DNA from: Crocosphaera sp. UHCC 0190
GTDB lineage: Bacteria > Cyanobacteriota > Cyanobacteriia > Cyanobacteriales > Microcystaceae
NCBI RefSeq assembly: GCF_034932065.1
Contig: NZ_JAYGHP010000023.1
Location: forward strand, 1 to 41,991
Length of the DNA: 41,991 nt
Direction: 5' to 3'
A program made the translations under genes and the position numbers. Positions 25,877-32,757 of this stretch are shown in pieces (within the stretch, counting starts at the first letter, position 1; every line of letters begins with the position of its first letter). The notes under the pieces are model-generated. The model worked only from the letters and a program-made list of their open reading frames with translations. It was not told where the DNA came from and did no database searches.

Positions 25877-27211
25877 TTATTTGTTACGACGACGACGCAA
25901 CCAACCTAATAAGGGTAAAACGCCTAAACCAAAGGTCATACTTGGTTCGGGAACCGATGCAGACTCAATAGCATCAACAGCTTGACGACAAGTTCCAGGG
26001 TCATCACAGAATAACCCATCAACTCCAATACCTACTAACTGTTCTACCTCATCAGTTAAGGTTTGAGGAGTTCCGTCAGCATTTAAGGTCAAAAAGGCTT
26101 CTTCAGGTCGTAAAGTATAAGGATGCACCACTAAACCAGCAGCATGAGCATCATTGACAAAGCTTGTGACTTCTCCCGTTAATTGGCTGGTAATTTGGGC
26201 ATTTCCGTCCCCATTTCCATCGACAGGAGGAATAGAAATACGAGGTAAAAGACTGTTTTTCCAAGGGCCAACTCCTTCCGCATAAGTATCACCCATACAC
26301 TGCAAAGTCGCAGCATTATCTAAGTTGCCATAACCCGTATTAACATCAAGTCCACCCCCTTCAGCAGTGGTGAAAACACAGCCATAAATTGCGGCCAGAT
26401 CCGCCCCATTTTGAGCATTAAAAAAGATATCATAGGGACGATCAAAACTGCTAGCAGTAGGTAAAATCGTCGAACCATAAAGCTGCACTAAAGGAATATC
26501 AACCCCCGCATTAGGCATAATTACTGTTTGCAGTTCAATCAAGTTCGCAAACTCAAAAGACTGAATAAATACCCGATTAGGATTAGTAAAGTTTTCAGCA
26601 ACTAAAGTATCAATTAATAGTTGTCCTAAAGAAATATTAATGGTTTCTCCATCTTCTGCACCCCCGAAAAATGTTCCTTCTTCTGCAAAGAAAGTAGGAT
26701 GCTTCGTTTCGGGATAAATACCAATATCTCGCCCTACTTCTGCGCTTTTTTGATTAACTAAAGCAATGATTTCTTCGAGGGTAGGAATTTCAAATAAACC
26801 ATCAAAATCAGTGTTGTCTGGACGAGTCCCAGGAATTCTTTCTACTGCTCGTAATGTTTTTAATTCTGCTAGGGTAAAGTCTTCACTAAACCACCCACTA
26901 ACAGAGTCTCCATCAATTATTTTAGTGGTAAAACGATCAGCAAATTCTGGTCTATCTGCTACATCTGTTGTTCCTGATAATTGGTTTTCATGACGTGCGA
27001 CTAGGACACCATCTCTAGTGGAAACTAAGTCAGGTTCAACAAAATCTGCTCCTAAATCAATGGCTAATTCGTAAGCAGCTAAAGTGTGTTCAGGACGAAA
27101 TGCACTAGCACCACGATGACCAATAACTAGGGTATTTGCCATAACTTTAACAGTGGGCATGAGGGAAAATGTGGCCGTAACTAATAATAGCAGTTTAACC
27201 AAACGAAACAT
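25877..27211 (-). CDS. Secreted glycerophosphodiester phosphodiesterase with PEP-CTERM tail
   Basis: About 444 residues (an adjacent upstream ATG at 27214 is possible; GAGGAG spacing favours 27211). The signal peptide covers about 1-26. The GDPD catalytic residues (numbered from the ATG at 27214) are present: H33/R34 (GHRGAS), E60 and D62 (VEPDLVST) and H75 (VARHEN). The body resembles GlpQ-type periplasmic enzymes that split glycerophosphodiesters to glycerol 3-phosphate and alcohol. The C-terminus is a PEP-CTERM sorting signal: VPEPS, a hydrophobic stretch and RRRRNK. Cyanoexosortase B (9000-9908) is the likely processing enzyme. A Pho-box-like repeat lies 48-76 bases upstream, so phosphate control is plausible. 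It is downstream of and co-directional with the GDSL gene, across a 149-base gap. Confidence 0.93.
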   Translation of the reverse strand: MFRLVKLLLLVTATFSLMPTVKVMANTLVIGHRGASAFRPEHTLAAYELAIDLGADFVEPDLVSTRDGVLVARHENQLSGTTDVADRPEFADRFTTKIIDGDSVSGWFSEDFTLAELKTLRAVERIPGTRPDNTDFDGLFEIPTLEEIIALVNQKSAEVGRDIGIYPETKHPTFFAEEGTFFGGAEDGETINISLGQLLIDTLVAENFTNPNRVFIQSFEFANLIELQTVIMPNAGVDIPLVQLYGSTILPTASSFDRPYDIFFNAQNGADLAAIYGCVFTTAEGGGLDVNTGYGNLDNAATLQCMGDTYAEGVGPWKNSLLPRISIPPVDGNGDGNAQITSQLTGEVTSFVNDAHAAGLVVHPYTLRPEEAFLTLNADGTPQTLTDEVEQLVGIGVDGLFCDDPGTCRQAVDAIESASVPEPSMTFGLGVLPLLGWLRRRRNK

Positions 27212-27258
27212 CATGTCTCCTCACAATTTTTCATTAACATGATGATTGTATAGACAAG

Positions 27259-27287
27259 ATTTTAACTATGAGTTAAGGGGAAGTAAG
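27259..27287 (-). promoter_or_regulatory. Pho-box-like direct repeats upstream of the phosphodiesterase gene
   Basis: On the minus strand the sequence reads CTTACTTC-CC-CTTAACTC-ATA-GTTAAAAT. This resembles the cyanobacterial SphR/PhoB site, direct repeats of (C/T)TTAA(C/T)(C/T)(T/A) spaced at about 11 bases. The middle repeat matches well, the outer two only partly. The site is 48-76 bases before the start codon. It is supported by context (glycerophosphodiesterase, SphS and PhoU nearby) rather than by a strong match. Confidence 0.4.
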
Positions 27288-27360
27288 CATCTTATTAACA
27301 GTTTTAGTTTTTTGGTGTTTAATAAGCTATAAGTAAATAGTAACTAAGTAGAGAGAAGTT

Positions 27361-28512
27361 TTACTTGTGACTTCTTGAATGCTGTCGCCGTTGGGTTCTT
27401 GCAAACAATCCTAAACCCAACAAAACGGCTAAAGGTGTCGCAGTCGAGGGTTCAGGGGTAGAAGCTGCACTTATGGCCTCAAACTCCTGTGCTAAGGGGA
27501 TATCTCCTATATCAAATAGATTACCTATCAAGAAATTTCTTGCCCCTAACCCATGCAAAATTGCGATCGCTGCGGCAATATCGTCTACAGGTTGTTGAGC
27601 ATTGGTGGTGAAATCATTAAACGGTGCGAAAGGATTATCAGGAGTCATGGGTGCAAACGCCCCTAAAAAGTTGTTAGCTCCTGCCCAGATAACATAGAGT
27701 GCGTCAGGGTTGGCCTGCTCCCCTGGGCCAAATAAACCCGCAAAGGTATTAATTTGGTCTGTAACCCCTGGTAAATCCACCGGAAAGGGAGGATTCATCG
27801 TATTGCCCGCATTATCTTGTCCTGTCGTCGAACCGGAAAGAGCAAAATTAATGCCACCATTGGGATCTGTGGGTAAGTTTTGGTAGTAAGCTACCGGATT
27901 TGACACCCCTAGATCGTTGATGAGGTCTTCCCACCATAACAGATTATTAGTAAAGGCCCCAGAACTATAAAGGGGACTTCCTACCAGGGGGCCAAAAGGA
28001 GCGATAGTTGGCGGGATCATGCCACCGGAAAAACTAAATAAATTGTTGCGATCGCTGAGACTGTCACCAAAGATAAAAATTTCATTCACCGAATCAACTA
28101 CGCCCATATCAAGAGCTTCTAGAGCAACATCTGCAATGCGTCCCGCGGCCGCTGAAGTTGGGTGAGTGTTATCAATATACACAAATTCATCAGGATTGTC
28201 ACAAATACTGGTTGGTGCAATGAAAGGAGAGAGAGGAGGCCCTTGAATACAACCGGAACTAAAATTAGTAAACTCGTTGGGAAACACATCCCTATAAAGT
28301 GTGTTGACATCAAATAGGGCAATATTGACACCAGCTAATTCTGAGTTGAGGTCGGAGATTTCCTGCTCTAATAGTAGATTAAATTGTGTCGTAATCTCAT
28401 TGAGTTGGTCTGTAACATCTTGAGCTAGTATTTTCGTTGTGGGTAAGAGGCTACACAAACCAACCAAAACACTGACAATCGCGCGAGAGTGCTGCTGATT
28501 CATAATATTCAT
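27361..28512 (-). CDS. Circularly permuted GDSL/SGNH hydrolase with PEP-CTERM tail
   Basis: 383 residues. The signal peptide covers about 1-31 (ends ILAQD). The block V motif, normally C-terminal, comes first: DEFVYIDNTHPTSAA with D114/H117. It is preceded by the sequence that usually leads into it (VNIALFDVNTLYRDVF). Block I follows: IFIFGDSLSD with S151, then block II (ALSGSTTG, G227) and block III (WAGANNFL, N280). The domain then ends at GNLFDIGDIPLAQEF, normally its middle. Each block occurs once. PEP-CTERM: TPEPS at 352-356, then a hydrophobic stretch and RTQRRQ. Lipase or esterase activity on cell-surface or extracellular lipids is inferred. It is divergent from sphS. A second possible start is the ATG at 28503. 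Confidence 0.88.
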   Translation of the reverse strand: MNIMNQQHSRAIVSVLVGLCSLLPTTKILAQDVTDQLNEITTQFNLLLEQEISDLNSELAGVNIALFDVNTLYRDVFPNEFTNFSSGCIQGPPLSPFIAPTSICDNPDEFVYIDNTHPTSAAAGRIADVALEALDMGVVDSVNEIFIFGDSLSDRNNLFSFSGGMIPPTIAPFGPLVGSPLYSSGAFTNNLLWWEDLINDLGVSNPVAYYQNLPTDPNGGINFALSGSTTGQDNAGNTMNPPFPVDLPGVTDQINTFAGLFGPGEQANPDALYVIWAGANNFLGAFAPMTPDNPFAPFNDFTTNAQQPVDDIAAAIAILHGLGARNFLIGNLFDIGDIPLAQEFEAISAASTPEPSTATPLAVLLGLGLFARTQRRQHSRSHK

Positions 28513-28542
28513 AATAAGGAAAAACAGTAAATCTCTGTTTAG

Positions 28543-28584
28543 GGTGGATGAGGTAGGTTAATTTTGGTTCTACCCTAACCCACC
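28543..28584. repeat. Imperfect inverted repeat in the sphS/GDSL divergent promoter region
   Basis: GGTGGATGAGGTAG (28543-28556) is nearly complementary to CTACCCTAACCCACC (28570-28584). It lies between the divergent GDSL and sphS genes, where a terminator is not expected, so it may be an interspersed repeat or a regulator-binding structure. Confidence 0.4.
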
Positions 28585-28669
28585 ATTAAAAAATTTTCAA
28601 CCCGTTTTAGGATTCATTTGAAAACGAACGTACAATAATGGCAATGTCTATAAAATCTCTGATATAACC

Positions 28670-29950
28670 TTGTTTTTCTTCCTTCTAGGTTTATTGGTAG
28701 GCCTTGGTATCCTTTTGTGGAACCGTTATGCCCTAAAATCCCAACTAAAAAACGTTTTAACCGCATCGCCAGATACAGAAGATTTGTTAGGATCATTACC
28801 GACCATTTCTTTGATTAAGCGAGAAGTTCTTTATCTCAAACAAGAATGCGATCGCCAACAACAAGAACTACAATTAAGACAACAATCTTTAGATCATGCA
28901 CCGATCGCCTATTTACGGGTTGACGAAGAAAATCAACTGCTTTGGTGTAACCAAAAAGCTCAAGAATTGTTACAAATTGATCGCTGGAAACCTGGGCAAA
29001 TTCGCCTTCTTTTGGAATTAGTCCGTTCCTATGAACTCGATCAACTGATTGAACAAACCCGTCAAACCCAAACCCCTCAAATTAGTGAATGGGTTTTTTA
29101 TCCTATCACTTATGCCCCTCAAAACACCACAACTAAATTACGCCCTATCGCTGCCTCTATCGCCATCAAAGGCTTTAGTTATCCCCTCTCCCAAAGACAA
29201 ATTGAGGTATTTATTGAAAATCAACAACCTTTGATTGAATTATCCCGTTCCCGCGATCGCGCTTTTTCCGATCTTACCCATGAGTTACGCACCCCTCTAA
29301 CCTCTATTTCTTTAGTTTCTGAACGGTTACAAAATCGTTTACAAGAGCCAGAGCGTCGTTGGGTTGAGCAAATGTTAAAAGAAACCCGTCGTCTTATTAG
29401 TTTAGTCGAACATTGGTTAGATTTAAGTCAACTACAAGAAAACCCCTATCAAACGCTGTCTCGTCAACCTTTACAATTACGGGAAGTTATTTTAGATACC
29501 TGGCAAAATTTAGAGCCTTTAGCACAACAAAAAGAGGTAAATTTAAACTATCAAGGACTCGATCAACTTGAATTTTCAGGAGATCGCTCTCGTTTAATGC
29601 AGGTTTTTCTTAATCTTTTAGATAATAGTATTAAACATAGTCCCCCAGGGGTAGAAATTACGATCAATGGTTTGAAAGATTGTGAAAATAACCAGATAGA
29701 AATTAATATTTTAGATGAAGGCTCAGGATTTTTAGAAAAAGATTTACCCCATATTTTTGAGCGATTATATCGGGGAGATTCATCCCGTACTCGTCAAGGT
29801 TCTCAAGACCAATTATTACATCAGGGGAGTGGGTTAGGACTAGCCATAGTTCAAGAAATTATTCACGCTCATGGAGGAACAATTATGGCTCAAAATCATC
29901 CAGATACAGGGGGAGCTTGGATACAAATAATTTTACCAGAGAAAATTTAA
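28670..29950 (+). CDS. sphS: Phosphate-sensor histidine kinase SphS (PhoR-like)
   Basis: 426 residues. A short N-terminal hydrophobic segment (1-17) is followed by a PAS-like domain (about 72-130, LDHAPIAYLRVDEENQLLWC), then HisKA with H204 in SDLTHELRTPLTS and HATPase with LLDNSIKHSPPG, DEGSGFLEKDLPHIFERLYRG and GSGLGLAIV. The single short hydrophobic N-terminus plus PAS and the phoU neighbour match cyanobacterial SphS. The start is a TTG at 28670; upstream codons to an in-frame TGA contain no ATG or GTG, so TTG is the only reasonable start. SphS phosphorylates SphR in low phosphate. SphR is not in the window. Confidence 0.85.
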   Translation: MFFFLLGLLVGLGILLWNRYALKSQLKNVLTASPDTEDLLGSLPTISLIKREVLYLKQECDRQQQELQLRQQSLDHAPIAYLRVDEENQLLWCNQKAQELLQIDRWKPGQIRLLLELVRSYELDQLIEQTRQTQTPQISEWVFYPITYAPQNTTTKLRPIAASIAIKGFSYPLSQRQIEVFIENQQPLIELSRSRDRAFSDLTHELRTPLTSISLVSERLQNRLQEPERRWVEQMLKETRRLISLVEHWLDLSQLQENPYQTLSRQPLQLREVILDTWQNLEPLAQQKEVNLNYQGLDQLEFSGDRSRLMQVFLNLLDNSIKHSPPGVEITINGLKDCENNQIEINILDEGSGFLEKDLPHIFERLYRGDSSRTRQGSQDQLLHQGSGLGLAIVQEIIHAHGGTIMAQNHPDTGGAWIQIILPEKI

Positions 29951-29996
29951 GACAAGGTACAATGAAAGTAGATATTAAATCTCAGCTTAGGCTGTT

Positions 29997-30015
29997 ATGT
30001 TAGGGATAGGTTAAG
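29997..30015. promoter_or_regulatory. Pho-box-like pair overlapping the phoU ribosome binding region
   Basis: ATGTTAGG-GAT-AGGTTAAG: two 8-base elements 11 bases apart, the second an exact reverse complement of CTTAACCT. It lies 11-29 bases before the phoU GTG start and overlaps the AAGGATA sequence, an unusual place for an activator site. It could be coincidental or repressive. Confidence 0.25.
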
Positions 30016-30025
30016 GATAAATATA

Positions 30026-30694
30026 GTGAACTTATCTACTCAGAATAATTATCCCGAACGTACCTACTTTGAACGATGTCTTAAACGACTCGAACAGGAA
30101 GTTTTGCGAATGGGAACCTTGGTAGAGGAATCTTTTCGTCTCAGTCATAAGTCCTTATTTGAAAGGGAAATTGAGGCAGCCGAGAAAATTTCTGCTCTTG
30201 ACAAACAAATTGACCGTTACTATCGCAAAATTGAACTCGATTGTGCAACATTGATGACCCTGCAATCTCCCGTTGCTCAAGATTTGCGTTTATTGAGTGC
30301 CTTTATGCAGTTGGTAAGAGATTTAGAGCGAATTGGAGACTATGCGAAGGATTTGGGAGAAATTGCGGTAAAATTGTTTACCTATGAACCTCATGCTTGT
30401 ATGTCAGAGATCGCGGCAATGTCAGCCCATGCTCAAATGATGTTAGCAACAAGCTTAGTGGCCTTAGCCGATTTAGACGCAGGTGCCGGGCCAAGAGTTA
30501 AGCGATTAGATGACACTGTAGATGATGCCTATGAACAACTCTATCAACATTTAGCTTATCAGCGAGACATTAAAGGGGTAATTGAACCTTTCTTATTACT
30601 AGCCTTAGTGATTCGTCATTTAGAAAGAATGGCCGATCATTCTACTAATATTGCTCAGCGTGTTTCTTATATTGTTACTGGTCATCGGGGTTAA
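30026..30694 (+). CDS. phoU: Phosphate signalling protein PhoU
   Basis: 222 residues, two PhoU helical repeats (about 18-105 and 120-208). Segments such as LERIGDYAKDLGEIA and HLERMADHSTNIAQRV carry the conserved E/D-XXX-D pattern of metal-binding PhoU proteins. The start is GTG at 30026, with AAGGATA 8-13 bases upstream. PhoU links the Pst phosphate transporter to the PhoR/SphS kinase and keeps it inactive when phosphate is abundant. It lies 75 bases behind sphS in the same direction, probably in one operon. No pst genes are in the window. Confidence 0.94.
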   Translation: MNLSTQNNYPERTYFERCLKRLEQEVLRMGTLVEESFRLSHKSLFEREIEAAEKISALDKQIDRYYRKIELDCATLMTLQSPVAQDLRLLSAFMQLVRDLERIGDYAKDLGEIAVKLFTYEPHACMSEIAAMSAHAQMMLATSLVALADLDAGAGPRVKRLDDTVDDAYEQLYQHLAYQRDIKGVIEPFLLLALVIRHLERMADHSTNIAQRVSYIVTGHRG

Positions 30695-30737
30695 TCACAA
30701 TTAAAATCTAATTGATATAGGTGTGAGGATTGTATTT

Positions 30738-32513
30738 ATGTGGAAATTAGTTTCCCAATTGATTAAAATAACCCCGTTGGCAACGGGATTATTTTTGTTT
30801 GTTGCCCAAAGTACCCTGGCCGAAAGTTTGCCATCTTCTGAGTCTGAGGTAATTTCTCCTCAAGAAGCCTTAGGAATTCTGCAAAATCGTCCTGAACTAA
30901 AAACCCCTTTAAACCAAGATAAAAGTAAACAATTTAGGGATGGGACTTCTAATCATCCCATGTCTCAAGTAACCAGTATTTCTGAGTTACAGGATGTTTC
31001 CCCCACAGATTGGGCCTATGAAGCATTACGCAGTTTAGTCGAGCGTTATGGCTGTATTGTCGGTTATCCTGACCGTACCTTTCGCGGCAACCGGGCCACC
31101 TCTCGTTGGGAATTTGCGGCGGGGTTAAACGCCTGTTTAAATACCATTGAAAGGTTATTACAGGAAAATGTAGCCGTTTTACGGGAAGATCTCGAAAAGC
31201 TGAAACGGTTGGCCCAAGAATTTGAGCAAGAATTGGCGGCCCTTGGTGCCAGAGTTGGTAATCTTGAAGAACGGGTTTCTTTTCTCGAAGATCATCAATT
31301 TTCCACCACTACCCAGTTAAAGGGAGAAGTGCTATTTACCCTCTCCTCAGCCGCAGGAGAACGGGCCTTAGACGCACGGGAACAAGATTTGTTTAATCAA
31401 GGAAGGCTTCGTGGTGAACGCCGTCGGATTGATGATAATGCGACTCTCGGCTTTCGGACTCGGCTAAATTTAGATACCAGTTTTACCGGAAAAGATCGCC
31501 TGAGAACAAGGATAGAAGCGGGAAATATCGTTAACTATGCCAACTTTACCGGAACCGATATGGCCCGCTTGGGACACGATATCTTTAATGATGCCAATGC
31601 TCGCATTGGGGATCTCTACTATCGTTTCTCTGTAGGTAACTTAACCACTTGGGTAGGAGCTAACTCCCTTGATATTGATGACATTTTTGATGTAGGAAAC
31701 CCTTTCTTAGCTAGTTCGGGAACAGGAGGCTTATCTCGGTTTATTCGTTATAATCCTCTGGTTTTTCGTGGCCCTGAAGGCATAGGAGGCGGTTTTGCCT
31801 ATCAACTCTTTGATAATCTAGTGGTAATTCGAGGACTTTACCTGACAGAAAACGGGAATAGTCCAGATTTAGGAGAAGGGATGTTTAATGGCAACTATAG
31901 CGCGGGGGGTCAGCTAGGAATTTATCCCGCAGATAATCTAGATTTCACCTTTACTTATCTGCTTTCCTATTTTACGGAAGATGATGTTAATGCCGCCTCT
32001 AGTAATGGGAGTTCCGTAGAAAGTAACTTCCGTACCAGTCAAACCGGCCGAGGGGTTTCGAGAGATCCCTTCTTAGGTGCGGCAACGCTGCGGGATAGCT
32101 ATGGCATTCAAGGGGACTGGCGCATTAATGAGATGTTTCACCTGACTGCTTGGGGCGGTTATGCGTTGGCCCGGGCCCAAGGCGAAGATCTCAACGGTGA
32201 AAATCGTCGTGGGTTTGGTGCGGATTTGTGGACATGGAGTGCCGCCCTGTCTGTGGTAGATTTTGGCAAAGAAGGGGCTGTTTTATCTGTGGCCGGGGGT
32301 CAATATGTTACGGCCCGTCGCATTGATGCCATTCCGGGAGATTTAGCCGTGCCTGATAAGGATACGCCCTACATCATCGAAACTCAGTACAAGTATCCCT
32401 TAAACGATAATATCTTGTTAACCCCTGGTTTCTATGTGGTTTTGCGCCCTGATGGCAATGAATTAAACAATAGTATCTGGGTGGGTGCGATTCGGACTAC
32501 CTTTACGTTTTAA
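30738..32513 (+). CDS. Iron-uptake-type outer membrane porin (SLH plus OprB), first copy
   Basis: About 591 residues. The signal peptide covers about 1-28 (ends TLAES). The SLH domain (SELQDVSPTDWAYEALRSLV ... WEFAAGLNACLNTIERL, about 80-145) would bind the peptidoglycan-linked polymer. A coiled coil (about 145-190, LREDLEKLKRLAQEFEQEL) and an OprB-like 16-strand beta barrel (about 195-591) follow, with a terminal aromatic end (TTFTF). This is the cyanobacterial iron-uptake porin layout; inorganic iron or general solute passage is known for relatives. The ATG at 30738 has TGAGGA 8 bases upstream. It is followed by a close paralogue at 32758. Confidence 0.93.
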   Translation: MWKLVSQLIKITPLATGLFLFVAQSTLAESLPSSESEVISPQEALGILQNRPELKTPLNQDKSKQFRDGTSNHPMSQVTSISELQDVSPTDWAYEALRSLVERYGCIVGYPDRTFRGNRATSRWEFAAGLNACLNTIERLLQENVAVLREDLEKLKRLAQEFEQELAALGARVGNLEERVSFLEDHQFSTTTQLKGEVLFTLSSAAGERALDAREQDLFNQGRLRGERRRIDDNATLGFRTRLNLDTSFTGKDRLRTRIEAGNIVNYANFTGTDMARLGHDIFNDANARIGDLYYRFSVGNLTTWVGANSLDIDDIFDVGNPFLASSGTGGLSRFIRYNPLVFRGPEGIGGGFAYQLFDNLVVIRGLYLTENGNSPDLGEGMFNGNYSAGGQLGIYPADNLDFTFTYLLSYFTEDDVNAASSNGSSVESNFRTSQTGRGVSRDPFLGAATLRDSYGIQGDWRINEMFHLTAWGGYALARAQGEDLNGENRRGFGADLWTWSAALSVVDFGKEGAVLSVAGGQYVTARRIDAIPGDLAVPDKDTPYIIETQYKYPLNDNILLTPGFYVVLRPDGNELNNSIWVGAIRTTFTF

Positions 32514-32715
32514 TACAAGAGTTGAACCTGAAGATTAAGGATGGGTTAAAACAAAAAATATTCAATGTTAAGATTTTTCTTATGGATATTATTGGGAATA
32601 CATAATGATTCCGGGGAACGGGGAAAATTATCATTAAGAAAAAAAAACTTGCCATTTTTTAACCTTTTATTAAAAATAGTTATTTAGGATAGGATTTATT
32701 AGTCTGTCCAGATTC

Positions 32716-32757
32716 TATAATTAAGCTGGTCTAATTTAAGGTGTGAGGATTGTATTT
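32716..32757 (+). promoter_or_regulatory. Promoter/leader of the second porin gene
   Basis: TATAAT at 32716-32721 is a good -10 hexamer, though no fitting -35 is seen. The leader from 32739 is the same as that before the first porin (from 30719), including TGAGGA before the start codon. The 5' region was thus copied with the gene. Confidence 0.5.

Noticed and set aside
28649-28656. TATAAAAT as the sphS promoter
   Set aside because: No -35 at a proper distance and it is only 14 bases from the TTG start, leaving almost no leader.
32628-32645. Possible Fur box (ATTATCATTAAG) between the porins
   Set aside because: Only about half of the 19-base consensus matches and the rest is generic A/T sequence.
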